Shown here: one piece after another, positions 31,051-38,865 of the stretch | Position numbering within the stretch: position 1 is the stretch's first letter | Layout of the letters: every line of letters starts with the position of its first letter | NCBI RefSeq assembly: GCF_003363755.1 | Contig: NZ_CP031396.1 | Location: 1,798,001 to 1,862,000, forward strand | Length of the DNA stretch: 64,000 bases | From: Pseudomonas protegens | GTDB taxonomy: Bacteria > Pseudomonadota > Gammaproteobacteria > Pseudomonadales > Pseudomonadaceae | Direction of reading: 5' to 3' | Program-made: the position numbers and the translations under genes | The notes under the pieces: generated by a model | The model's input: the letters and a program-made list of their open reading frames with translations, nothing else | What the model was told of the DNA's origin: nothing | Databases searched by the model: none

Positions 31051-32121
31051 ATGGAAAACCAACGCGGCAAGGGGCTGTCATTTGCCCGGCGCATCTATTG
31101 GCCAAGGATCATCGGCCTGAGTATCGGCGGCATCAGTGTCCTGGCTGCAATTTACCCCCTGGCCCCGCCTGACTGGGTATGGGCCCTGCTGCTGTTCAAT
31201 GGCCTGATCTGGCCCCATCTGGCGTATCAGCTCTCGACCCGTTCTGGTTTTCCCTACCGGGCAGAACGCCGCAACCTGTTATATGACTCGCTGCTGGGGG
31301 GATTCTGGGCGGCAACCATGCAATTCAATCCCCTGCCGGCAGTCACCATCCTCTCGATGATGTGCATGAACAATGTCGCCGCAGGTGGCTTGCGCCTGTT
31401 CATTCGTGGCGGCCTGGCCCAATGTGCAGGGATACTGCTGTCCTGGGCGCTGTTCGGGGCCGCCGTCAGTACCCAGATCAGCCCGCTGCAAATCTATGCC
31501 TGCCTGCCCATGCTGACCCTCTACCCCCTCGCAGTGGGCATGGTCTGCTATCGACTGGCGATCAAACTGTCCGAACACAAGCGTGCCCTCAGCGCCCTGA
31601 GCCGCACCGACAGCCTCACTGGCCTGCTCAACCACGGCTCGTGGAAAGACCTGTTGCACATCAAGTTCCACAAGTGCCAGCAACAGCAGATGGAAGCCAG
31701 CATCGCCCTGATCGACATCGACCACTTCAAAGCGATCAACGACACCTACGGGCATATTGTCGGCGATACGGTGCTGCGCCATTTGAGCAATGAACTGCGG
31801 CGCAACCTGCGCCATGACGATCTCGCCGGCCGCTACGGTGGCGACGAGTTCTGCGTGATCCTGCCACGCATGAGCCGGCAACAGGCCCTGGATTTAATGG
31901 AGCGCCTGCGCCAGGTGTTCAACCAGTACCAGCATCCAGAGGTACAGGAACTGAAAGTCAGCCTGAGTATCGGTCTGGCGGCTTTCAACTCAAGTTTCCC
32001 CGACCCTGCCAGCTGGCTCGATGCGGCGGACAAGGCCCTGTATCTGGCCAAGAACAACGGGCGCAACCGCACCGCCAGCAATGACAGCGAAGCCCATTTC
32101 TCACACGCGCAAATGGCATAA
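31051..32121 (+). CDS. Membrane diguanylate cyclase (MASE2-GGDEF)
   Basis: Makes c-di-GMP from two GTP. 356 aa from ATG 31051 (a GTG four codons earlier is possible; neither has a clear ribosome site). Residues about 15-170 are the MASE2 membrane domain (WPHLAYQL, AERRNLLYDSLLGGFWAA, CMNNVAAGG), as in AdrA/DgcC-type enzymes. The GGDEF domain follows (SRTDSLTGLLN, DIDHFKAINDTYGH), with the active site GGDEF at 263-267 and an intact inhibitory site RHDD at 254-257. The enzyme should be active and product-inhibited. It is followed by a chemoreceptor-like gene of the c-di-GMP dispersion type. Confidence 0.94.
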   Translation: MENQRGKGLSFARRIYWPRIIGLSIGGISVLAAIYPLAPPDWVWALLLFNGLIWPHLAYQLSTRSGFPYRAERRNLLYDSLLGGFWAATMQFNPLPAVTILSMMCMNNVAAGGLRLFIRGGLAQCAGILLSWALFGAAVSTQISPLQIYACLPMLTLYPLAVGMVCYRLAIKLSEHKRALSALSRTDSLTGLLNHGSWKDLLHIKFHKCQQQQMEASIALIDIDHFKAINDTYGHIVGDTVLRHLSNELRRNLRHDDLAGRYGGDEFCVILPRMSRQQALDLMERLRQVFNQYQHPEVQELKVSLSIGLAAFNSSFPDPASWLDAADKALYLAKNNGRNRTASNDSEAHFSHAQMA

Positions 32122-32130
32122 AAACCGTTA

Positions 32131-32174
32131 AAACTTATACAAAAAGAAAGTAAAAAATACTTTTGTATAAGTTT
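32131..32174 (+). terminator. AT-rich hairpin after the diguanylate cyclase (possible terminator)
   Basis: AAACTTATACAAAA and TTTTGTATAAGTTT are perfect 14-bp arms around a 16-base loop that itself can pair (AAAGTA/TACTTT). It starts 10 bp after the cyclase stop. The sequence after it is T-rich (ATTTGGATTTTTC). It is unusual for this GC-rich genome. Confidence 0.55.
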
Positions 32175-32213
32175 ATTTGGATTTTTCTTCGTGGCTGACA
32201 TCATAATGCCGCC

Positions 32214-32259
32214 ACTTTGCAGCAGCGGATAACGCCTTCGGCACCGCTGCCAGCAAAGT
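32214..32259 (+). promoter_or_regulatory. Two-block stem-loop in the leader of the BdlA-like gene
   Basis: ACTTTGC pairs with GCAAAGT and, inside, GCAGCGG pairs with CCGCTGC. One- and two-base bulges separate the blocks and a GCC-TTC-GGC tip caps the loop. Fourteen paired positions with small internal bulges suggest an RNA element. Confidence 0.6.
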
Positions 32260-32355
32260 CATCCAACCCAACTAAATCGATTCGCAGCCGTTACGTCTCC
32301 TCTTGATGCGGCCAGCGACGTTCGCCCGAAATGTCGCCCGCTTCACCGCTGCGAA

Positions 32356-32429
32356 ATTATCTGTCAGTCATGGAACGCTGACATTGAGCAGATAATGCCG
32401 ATCGCCGGGGAGCTTTCGGCATACCGGCG
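32356..32429 (+). promoter_or_regulatory. Nested and mutually exclusive stems before the BdlA-like gene
   Basis: ATTATCTG (32356) pairs with CAGATAAT (32389), enclosing GTCAG/CTGAC. Directly after, ATGCCGA (32395) can pair with TCGGCAT (32416), while CGCCGG (32403) can pair with CCGGCG (32424). The last two cross each other, so they are alternatives or a pseudoknot. This is the kind of switching arrangement found in regulatory leaders. Confidence 0.55.
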
Positions 32430-32478
32430 CACTCCATAGGGATCGACGCGACGTTTCTCCCACAGAGCACCTGCCAAC

Positions 32479-33798
32479 ATGCTATTCAACCGTCACAACA
32501 AGACCATCGATTCCCTGAACCAGACCATCGTCGAACAATCCCGTCTGCTGGAGGCCATCGACCGCTCCATGGCGGTGATCGAGTTTGACCTCCAGGGCAC
32601 GGTGCTCCGAGCCAACGACAACTTCCTGAAGACCCTGGGCTATCGGCAAGACCAGGTGATCGGCCAGTCTCACCGACTGTTCTGCCTCCCGGAATACGCT
32701 CGCAGCGCCGATTACCAGCAATTGTGGACCCGCCTGAACAACGGCCAGTTCGAGTCCGGCACCTTTGAGCGGGTCGGCGCCACCGGCCAGAGCCTCTGGC
32801 TGGAGGCCAGCTACAACCCGATCCGCGATGCCTCCGGTACGGTGTACAAAGTGGTCAAATATGCCCTTGACGTCACCGCCAGGGTGCAAGAGGAAGTCGA
32901 GGCCCGGAACAAACTGGAGGCCATCGACCGGGCCATGGCGGTCATCGAGTTCAACCTGGACGGCAGCATCATCGGTGCCAATGCCAACTTCCTCAGCCGC
33001 ATGGGCTACAGCCTGGCCCAGATCCAGGGCAAGCATCACCGGATGTTCTGCAAACCCGAGCTGGTCAATAGCAGCGCCTACCAGGACTTCTGGAATCGCC
33101 TGAACAGGGGGGAGTTCTTCAACGGCCGCTTCGAGCGGATCGACAAGCACGGGCGCACGCTGTGGCTGGAAGCCAACTACAACCCGGTCTATGACGCCAG
33201 CGGACGCCTGTGCAAGGTGGTCAAGTACGCCGCCGACGTGACTCAGCAGGTGGAGAAGCACGAGCAGGATGCCCAGAGTGCGAGCCAGGCTTATCACATC
33301 TCGGTGCAGACCCGGAAAGTCGCCGAACAAGGAACAGAAGTGATCCAGCAAGCGGCCAGCGAAATGCGCCAGATCGCCCATAACATCGAGGACTCCTCCT
33401 CGCTGATTGCCCACCTCGGCGAACGTTCCGAGCAGATCACCGCCATCGTCAATACCATTCGCGCGATTGCCGATCAGACCAACCTGCTAGCCCTCAACGC
33501 GGCCATCGAAGCCGCCCGTGCCGGGGAGCAGGGACGAGGTTTTGCCGTGGTGGCCGACGAGGTCCGGCAACTGGCGGCGCGCACCAGCGGCTCGACGGCG
33601 GAAATCTCCAGCATGATCGACATGATCCAGAACGAAACGCAGCAAGCGATCAAGAGCATGGACGGCACTCGTGAACGAGCTGCCAAGGGCGTGCAACTGG
33701 CGGATCAGGCCGGGACGGTGATCCTGCAGATTCGCGATGGCGCCAGTGACGCGGTACAAGCCGTCAGCATGTTTGCCAACGAGCGCAACGTGCTCTGA
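32479..33798 (+). CDS. Soluble double-PAS methyl-accepting chemotaxis protein (BdlA-like)
   Basis: 439 aa without membrane segments. A short coil ([20 protein letters not shown]) leads to two PAS domains, about 20-135 and 145-260. They are clearly duplicated: both have [36 protein letters not shown] and [18 protein letters not shown]. The signalling domain follows, with the hairpin tip [20 protein letters not shown] and [12 protein letters not shown]. The layout matches P. aeruginosa BdlA, which triggers biofilm dispersion and is linked to c-di-GMP. The neighbouring diguanylate cyclase supports that role. PAS cofactors (haem or FAD) are possible but unproven. Confidence 0.88.
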   Translation: MLFNRHNKTIDSLNQTIVEQSRLLEAIDRSMAVIEFDLQGTVLRANDNFLKTLGYRQDQVIGQSHRLFCLPEYARSADYQQLWTRLNNGQFESGTFERVGATGQSLWLEASYNPIRDASGTVYKVVKYALDVTARVQEEVEARNKLEAIDRAMAVIEFNLDGSIIGANANFLSRMGYSLAQIQGKHHRMFCKPELVNSSAYQDFWNRLNRGEFFNGRFERIDKHGRTLWLEANYNPVYDASGRLCKVVKYAADVTQQVEKHEQDAQSASQAYHISVQTRKVAEQGTEVIQQAASEMRQIAHNIEDSSSLIAHLGERSEQITAIVNTIRAIADQTNLLALNAAIEAARAGEQGRGFAVVADEVRQLAARTSGSTAEISSMIDMIQNETQQAIKSMDGTRERAAKGVQLADQAGTVILQIRDGASDAVQAVSMFANERNVL

Positions 33799-33808
33799 GG
33801 GTGGTTTT

Positions 33809-33832
33809 CCCGGCGTCGATAACGACGTCGGG
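33809..33832. other. Hairpin between chemoreceptor and DUF1003 genes
   Basis: A 10-bp stem, CCCGGCGTCG against CGACGTCGGG with one G-T pair and an ATAA tetraloop, 11 bp past the receptor stop. No T-run follows, so it may be a processing or stability element rather than an intrinsic terminator. Confidence 0.5.
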
Positions 33833-33886
33833 CCCGGCCAGGGTGGCTATAGTGGCCTGACGTTCCAGCGCTTGGCGGAGGCCATC

Positions 33887-34426
33887 ATGAGTTCCAGCGA
33901 CACCCCGGAAAAAACCACCCCAATCGTCGACCACCTGCGCTTTCACCGCGCCCACGCCCACCTGGCACCGACCTTTGGCAACGACGCCTTTGCCCTGAAG
34001 GCCGAAGCCTTTGCCCGGTTCTTTGGTACCCCGACCTTTCTCGGTGCACAGACCCTGATCGTAGTGATCTGGATTGCCCTCAACCTCACTGGCGTGACCC
34101 AGTTCGACGTCTACCCCTTCATCCTTCTGAACCTGGCTTTCAGCCTGCAGGCAGCCTACGCCGCACCGCTGATCCTCCTGGCCCAGACCCGCCAGGCCGC
34201 GCGGGACAAGGCCCAATCGGACGCCGACGCCCAACACCGCGAAGCCCTGGCCATCGCCAACAGCGAACGCCAGGCCCAGGCCGCGCAGACCGCCCGCCAA
34301 CTGCTGGAGTTGCTGGAGCAGAACACCCGTCTCACGGAGATGACCAAGCAACTGACCGAACGCATCGAGAACCTCACCAGCGAGATGCACGCACACTTTG
34401 TGCGCAAGGATCAGCCCCACCCTTGA
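33887..34426 (+). CDS. DUF1003-family membrane protein
   Basis: 179 aa from MSSSDTPEKTTPIVDHLRF. The core RFFGTPTFLGAQTLIVVIWIALN, then FDVYPFILLNLAFSLQAAYAAPLILLAQ is the DUF1003 signature with two membrane helices. It is followed by a long charged coiled coil (about 110-170, rich in Ala/Gln/Glu) in the cytoplasm. Function unknown; the family occurs widely as single genes. Confidence 0.85.
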   Translation: MSSSDTPEKTTPIVDHLRFHRAHAHLAPTFGNDAFALKAEAFARFFGTPTFLGAQTLIVVIWIALNLTGVTQFDVYPFILLNLAFSLQAAYAAPLILLAQTRQAARDKAQSDADAQHREALAIANSERQAQAAQTARQLLELLEQNTRLTEMTKQLTERIENLTSEMHAHFVRKDQPHP

Positions 34427-34433
34427 GCCTTGC

Positions 34434-35312
34434 TCATGGCCAGCGCAGATGGCGCGCCAGTTCATCGAACAGGGTCACCACCGAACGCAGGGCCCGGCAA
34501 TCCGGACGGGTCAGCAGCCACAGCGCTGTGTCATGCCCCAGAGGTTCACTCAACGCCTCCAGACCACCAGCGCCCATGAGAAAATCCGGCAAGGCTGCAA
34601 CGCCGAGGCCGGCCCTTACCAGTTCGCTCACCGCGAGCATGCTGTTGCAGCGGTAGCTGGGCTGCACGCCAGGCCAGCGCTGACGGCGCCAGACTACGGT
34701 GGGATGGTCGGGGAGAAAATCATCCGGGGCGATCCAGGCCACCTTCGACAGGTCGCTGCAATCCACCCGTAGCTTGTACTCCGGGCTTGCGCACAGCCGA
34801 TACGACACCGCCCCCAGGCAGCGCCCCACCAGATGTTCCGGCGGTGTCGCGGTCAGACGCAGGGCAATGTCCGCATCACGCCGGTTGAGGTTGGCGAAAT
34901 CATTGGACGTACAGAGTTCGATCACCAGCGCCGGGTAGCTCGGCATGAATTGCGCCAGGGCCGGCAGCAGCAGGCCCTGCAACACCGAATCGGTGCAGGT
35001 CAGGCGCACTGTGCCGCTGATCACCTCTCCTCCCTGGGCCACGCCGATCCGCGCGGCCTCCAGGGCCTGCTCCGCCTGTTCGGCCTGCTGTGCCAGAGCC
35101 TGGGCCAGGCTGGTGGGCAGATAGCCGGCGCGGCTCTTGTCGAACAGTTGCTGCCCGAGCCCGGCCTCCAGCCGGCGCACGGCACGAAACACCGTGGAAA
35201 CATCCACCTTGAGCAGAGCCGCGGCGCGAGCCAGGGAGCCGCCACGGACCAGGGCGAGAATCAGTGACAGGTCGGAATAGTCCAGCTGATAGTGCGCGGC
35301 TGCATTGATCAC
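34434..35312 (-). CDS. LysR-type regulator divergent from the amidotransferase pair
   Basis: About 292 aa from a GTG at 35312 (INAAAHYQLDYSDL...); the frame is open up to 35375 without an ATG, so the start is uncertain. The winged HTH is LSLILALVRGGSLARAAALL, then STVFRAVRRLEAGLGQQLFD. The effector domain follows, with TGTVRLTCTDSV-type strands and ADIALRLTATPPEHLVG. It is a CrgA/AmpR-like type acting on its divergent neighbour; the shared promoter has TTGGCGATCACGCAATCAA-type symmetry. Confidence 0.85.
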   Translation of the reverse strand: MINAAAHYQLDYSDLSLILALVRGGSLARAAALLKVDVSTVFRAVRRLEAGLGQQLFDKSRAGYLPTSLAQALAQQAEQAEQALEAARIGVAQGGEVISGTVRLTCTDSVLQGLLLPALAQFMPSYPALVIELCTSNDFANLNRRDADIALRLTATPPEHLVGRCLGAVSYRLCASPEYKLRVDCSDLSKVAWIAPDDFLPDHPTVVWRRQRWPGVQPSYRCNSMLAVSELVRAGLGVAALPDFLMGAGGLEALSEPLGHDTALWLLTRPDCRALRSVVTLFDELARHLRWP

Positions 35313-35389
35313 TTGGGCAAACGCCAATATTGATTGCGTGATCGCCAATCTATAGTGGCTCCAGGCAGTCGACAAGTCAGAGAGGCCAC

Positions 35390-36109
35390 ATGCACACAGC
35401 CCGATCTACCGTCACCATCCGCATCGCCCTGGTGGGGGATCACGACCCACAGATCACCGCACACCAGGCCATTCCCCTGGCCCTGGAACGCGCCGCGACC
35501 GATAGCGGGGTCAGGGTGGACTACCAGTGGCTGGCCACGCCGGGACTGATCCACGAGCAACAGCTCAAAGGCTTCGACGGAATCTGGTGCGTGCCTGGCA
35601 GTCCCTACCGCCACATCGACGGTGCCCTCTTGGCGATACGCGTCGCCCGGGAACAGCAACGGCCCTTCCTCGGCACCTGCGGCGGCTTTCAGCACGCGGT
35701 GCTGGAATATGCCCGCAACGTACTGGGTTGGAACGACGCCGAGCACGGCGAGATCAACCCCCATGCCCAGCGCGCGGTGCTCACTCCCTTGAATTGCGCC
35801 CTGGAGGAAGCCCGCGACCGAATCCAGCTGCACAGCGGCAGCCGGATCGCCCAGGCCCACGGCACCCAGAGCATCGAGGAAGGTTATCGCTGCCGCTATG
35901 GGGTCAATCCGGACTTTGCCGGCCCCTTGCTCAGCGGCGCCTTGCGCCCTGCTGGCCACGACAGTGACGGCGACTTGCGCGCCGTGGAACTGGACGGCCA
36001 TCCATTCTTCGTCGCCACACTGTTCCAGCCCGAGCGCGCGGCCCTCCAAGGCCGCACACCGCCCCTGGTCACAGCCCTGCTCAACGCCTGCCTGGAGGCA
36101 CAAGGATGA
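35390..36109 (+). CDS. CTP-synthase-like glutamine amidotransferase lacking the catalytic His
   Basis: 239 aa resembling only the glutaminase domain of PyrG. The oxyanion/nucleophile region is GIWCVPGSPYRHIDGALLAI and RPFLGTCGGFQHAVLEYARN (Cys97), strikingly like PyrG's elbow, including EYARNVLG. But where glutaminases have FHPE, this protein has FQPE (Gln213, Glu215 kept). The triad is therefore Cys-Gln-Glu. Databases carry a family named CTP synthase C-terminal region-related (seleno)protein that this resembles; its activity is unknown. It overlaps the next gene by 4 bp. The TATAGT at 35351 is a likely -10 box. Confidence 0.87.
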   Translation: MHTARSTVTIRIALVGDHDPQITAHQAIPLALERAATDSGVRVDYQWLATPGLIHEQQLKGFDGIWCVPGSPYRHIDGALLAIRVAREQQRPFLGTCGGFQHAVLEYARNVLGWNDAEHGEINPHAQRAVLTPLNCALEEARDRIQLHSGSRIAQAHGTQSIEEGYRCRYGVNPDFAGPLLSGALRPAGHDSDGDLRAVELDGHPFFVATLFQPERAALQGRTPPLVTALLNACLEAQG

Positions 36110-36429
36110 TCGACCAGACGCCCGCCCCACCCTATTACGCAGTGATCTTCAGTTCCCAGCGCCGCCAAACCGATCCCGCCTACGACCGGGCGGCCGAACG
36201 CATGGTCGAGCTGGCTCGCCAACAACCGGGATTCCTTGGGGTCGAATCGGCCCGGGGCGAGGATGGCTTCGGCATTACCGTGTCCTACTGGAGCTGCGAG
36301 GCGGCGATCCTGGCCTGGAAACAACAGGCCGAACACCGCGCCATCCGCGAGCGTGGTCGCAACGACTGGTACCGCTACTTTCATACCCGGGTGAGCAAGG
36401 TGGAGCGGGCCTACAGCTTCGGCATTTGA
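36106..36429 (+). CDS. ABM-type dimeric alpha-beta barrel protein
   Basis: 107 aa starting MIDQTPAPPYYAVIFSSQRR. The pattern YDRAAERMVELARQQPGFLGVES, then ISYWSC-like strand and WYRYFHTRVSKVERAYSF is that of the antibiotic biosynthesis monooxygenase / YgiN fold, which covers monooxygenases and haem- or quinone-linked proteins. It is translationally coupled (ATGA) to the PyrG-like gene, so the two probably act together. Confidence 0.83.
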   Translation: MIDQTPAPPYYAVIFSSQRRQTDPAYDRAAERMVELARQQPGFLGVESARGEDGFGITVSYWSCEAAILAWKQQAEHRAIRERGRNDWYRYFHTRVSKVERAYSFGI

Positions 36430-36435
36430 AGCAAG

Positions 36436-36466
36436 GCCCTGAACCGCTCCGGATGCGGTTCAGGGC
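36436..36466. terminator. Perfect hairpin between convergent genes
   Basis: GCCCTGAACCGC and GCGGTTCAGGGC are 12-bp perfect arms around a 7-base loop, placed between the ABM gene and the convergent DUF2025 gene. It probably ends transcription from both sides, although T-runs are weak. Confidence 0.7.
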
Positions 36467-36475
36467 AAGCGCGGA

Positions 36476-36811
36476 TCATCCCTGGGCGGTCGACAGCAGG
36501 CTGCGCACCGCCTGGATTTCCGGTAGATCGCTGCGACGCATGTAGACCCGCAGCGGTTCGCTGATGTTGATCCGGTCGTCGATGTTCTGATCCAGCAGCA
36601 ACTGGATCTGCTCGCGCTTGAGGCTCATGGCCTGATCGGAAACCGGTGCCCAGACAAATTCATTGGCCGGCACTATGGCGTCATCCGCCACATCCATGCC
36701 GAAGGAGTCTTCGCTGAAACGCACGATGTAGCGACCGGTCTTGCGATTGAAGCCGACAAAGCCCTTGAGCTGATCGGCAGCCTGACAGATGAGTTCGGAG
36801 GTGATGCTCAT
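36476..36811 (-). CDS. DUF2025-family protein
   Basis: 111 aa from MSITSELICQAADQLKGFVGFNRKTGRY. The segments RYIVRFSEDSFGMDVADD and INISEPLRVYMRRSDLPEI match a small Pseudomonas-restricted family whose P. aeruginosa member has a solved structure but no assigned role. It is soluble, acidic and a single gene. Confidence 0.8.
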   Translation of the reverse strand: MSITSELICQAADQLKGFVGFNRKTGRYIVRFSEDSFGMDVADDAIVPANEFVWAPVSDQAMSLKREQIQLLLDQNIDDRINISEPLRVYMRRSDLPEIQAVRSLLSTAQG

Positions 36812-37056
36812 GGTAAACCTCACTGTAAGTCCCATGGGACGGGTGATCGATGGTCTACACGCGAGGCAAGGAAGGAGCTGTTTTCAGGCTTCCCTCTGAT
36901 GGGGAAACTGCAGCGCCCAAGAGTACTGCAAAGCACCGGAAAAAACCGCGAAAGATGCGCATGAGAAGGATTTATGTCGCTCTGGAGATAGCACAAGCGT
37001 CATTGTGTTGCTAAAAGATAGGTCCTTGCCCCCGCCTCCACGAAAGGATTTCGAGC

Positions 37057-38184
37057 ATGCCAGCGACCTTCCCCCCTTGTGCCCTGATGTTGGCCCTGAT
37101 GCTCGGTTGCGGCCTGGCCCAGGCCGCTGAACAGCCTGATCCGAATGCACTTGCCGCTCGCCAGGGCATTCCGCACCCGGCAGTGATCGCCCACCGTGGA
37201 GCCTCTTTCGATGCCCCCGAGTCCACCGCCGCGTCCTACAGGTTGGCCCGGGACCTGGGGGCCGACTACCTGGAGATGGACCTGCAGCGCAGCAAGGATG
37301 GTGTGCTCTTCGCCCTGCACGACAACAACCTGCAACGTACCACCGACGTGGCGCAGAAATTCCCCGAACGCAAGGACAGCCCGGCCAACGCCTTCACCAT
37401 GGCCGAGCTGAAAACCCTCGACGCCGGCAGCTGGTTCAACCAGGCCCATCCGGACCGCGCCCGTCCGGGTTTCGTCGGCCTGAAGATCCTTACCCTGGAC
37501 GAGATCATCGACATCGCCCAGGGCAATCCACAGCACAAACCCGGGCTCTACATCGAGACCAAGGAGCCCCAGCTGTTTCCCGGCATCGAGCACGATCTCA
37601 AGGAAAAACTCCAGGACCGCGGCTGGCTGAGCCCGGCGGGCTCCAAGCTGGCGAAAAGCGAACTGGCCGTGGGCCAGGGCAAAGGCAAGGTCGTGCTGCA
37701 GACCTTCGACAAACACAGCCTGGAGCTGCTGCACAAGGCAATGCCCAAGGTGCCGAAAGTCCTGTTGCTGTGGGTGGCTCCCGGCAGCATCGAGCCAGCC
37801 TCCGGGCAGACGTTCGCCAGCAGCGGCGAGACCGACAAAGCCGCTTTTTATGCCAAGCAGCAACCCAAGGACCAGGCCGAGTTCAAGCGCTGGGTCGACT
37901 TCGCCAAGACCCAGGGAGCCATCGGTACCGGTCCCTCGGCAGCACTGACGGCTGGCGGCGATCAGAGCTATGCGGATCTGGTGCAACCCTGGATGAATCA
38001 GTACACCCACGACCAGGGCCTGCTGGTGCACGTCTACACCGTCGATGAACCGGTGGACTTCAAGAAGGTCATGGCAGCCGGGGTCGATGGCATCTTCACC
38101 AACCGCAGCGCCGATCTGCTCAAGTATTTCAAGCGGCCGGCCAGCGCCAGCGTGGCCCAACTGCTGGAGGCCAGCGGCTACTGA
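37057..38184 (+). CDS. glpQ: Glycerophosphodiester phosphodiesterase (periplasmic)
   Basis: Hydrolyses glycerophosphodiesters to glycerol-3-phosphate and an alcohol. 375 aa with a signal peptide (ALMLALMLGCGLAQA, cut before AEQPD). GDPD motifs are VIAHRGASFDAPESTAAS (catalytic His, metal Glu), LEMDLQRSKDG, FALHDNNLQRTTD (second His) and KPGLYIETKEPQLFPG. The C-terminal strand reads VDGIFTNRSADLLKYF. The stop is followed at once by the ATG of an AraC gene (TGAATG). Confidence 0.94.
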   Translation: MPATFPPCALMLALMLGCGLAQAAEQPDPNALAARQGIPHPAVIAHRGASFDAPESTAASYRLARDLGADYLEMDLQRSKDGVLFALHDNNLQRTTDVAQKFPERKDSPANAFTMAELKTLDAGSWFNQAHPDRARPGFVGLKILTLDEIIDIAQGNPQHKPGLYIETKEPQLFPGIEHDLKEKLQDRGWLSPAGSKLAKSELAVGQGKGKVVLQTFDKHSLELLHKAMPKVPKVLLLWVAPGSIEPASGQTFASSGETDKAAFYAKQQPKDQAEFKRWVDFAKTQGAIGTGPSAALTAGGDQSYADLVQPWMNQYTHDQGLLVHVYTVDEPVDFKKVMAAGVDGIFTNRSADLLKYFKRPASASVAQLLEASGY

Positions 38185-38865
38185 ATGTCCGCCTCACACT
38201 GGAGCGGCGAACTCTGGCTGGGCCATGACTTTGGTCTGATCCACGGGGCGATGGGGCGCACCACGCCCCATGCCCACTACGCCCATCAACTGATCATTGC
38301 CCCCGAACAGCCGGTCACCGTGGAACTGGACGGAGTCCGACTCAGTGGCCACTTCCTGCTGATCCAGGCGCTGCATCGCCACGCCATTATCCAGGCCCCC
38401 GACCGGGCCTTCACGGTCTTCGCCGAGCCACTGCGAATCACGGCGCAGGACCTGCAGCTCAGCGTCAGCCGTGTCGAGCCCTCACTGCCCGGCCTGGAAG
38501 CGGCGCTGCGCAGTTGTCCGCGCCAGCCCATTGCCGACCGTCGCGTGGCACGGGCGCTGCTGGCCCTGGACGCTGCCCTGGAGGGCAAGGTGGCAGCGAC
38601 GCAACTGGCAGCCCAGGCCCATCTGTCCCTGAGCCAGCTGGAACGGCTGTTCGCCCGTGATGTCGGCCTGCCCGTCCGGCGCCTGGTGCTGTGGCGACGG
38701 CTGCGCCTGGCCATGGCCCTGTTGCTGGAGGGGCAGGCCATGGCCCTGGCGGCCCATGGCGCCGGGTTCGCCGACACCGCGCACTTCTCCCGGACCTTGA
38801 AGGCGCTGTTCGGCGTCACCGCCGGCCAGGCCCTGAAAACCCTCAAGCCCCGCCTGCTGGATTGA
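38185..38865 (+). CDS. Short AraC-family regulator coupled to glpQ
   Basis: 226 aa starting MSASHWSGELWLGHDFGLIHG right after the glpQ stop. The N-terminal half is a small cupin (TTPHAHYAHQLIIAPEQPV). The C-terminal HTH pair includes LAAQAHLSLSQLERLFARD and MALAAHGAGFADTAHFSRTL. It is shorter than the usual 280-300 aa. Tight coupling to glpQ suggests phosphodiester or glycerol-phosphate control. It ends inside the convergent hydroxylase gene (23-bp overlap). Confidence 0.86.
   Translation: MSASHWSGELWLGHDFGLIHGAMGRTTPHAHYAHQLIIAPEQPVTVELDGVRLSGHFLLIQALHRHAIIQAPDRAFTVFAEPLRITAQDLQLSVSRVEPSLPGLEAALRSCPRQPIADRRVARALLALDAALEGKVAATQLAAQAHLSLSQLERLFARDVGLPVRRLVLWRRLRLAMALLLEGQAMALAAHGAGFADTAHFSRTLKALFGVTAGQALKTLKPRLLD

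Larger units (their letters stand above)
32122..32478 (+). other. Structured 357-bp region between cyclase and BdlA-like gene
   Basis: No gene is visible. It contains at least four inverted repeats in series: 32131-32174 (14-bp perfect arms), 32214-32259 (two 7-bp blocks), 32356-32396 (8-bp arms with a nested 5-bp stem), and 32395-32429 (two overlapping alternative stems). The last three lie in what would be the 5' leader of the downstream receptor gene. Known riboswitch consensus sequences (including GEMM c-di-GMP) are not apparent. Confidence 0.7.

Noticed and set aside
32122..32478. Known c-di-GMP (GEMM) riboswitch
   Set aside because: The conserved GEMM sequence blocks are not present; only generic stems can be seen.
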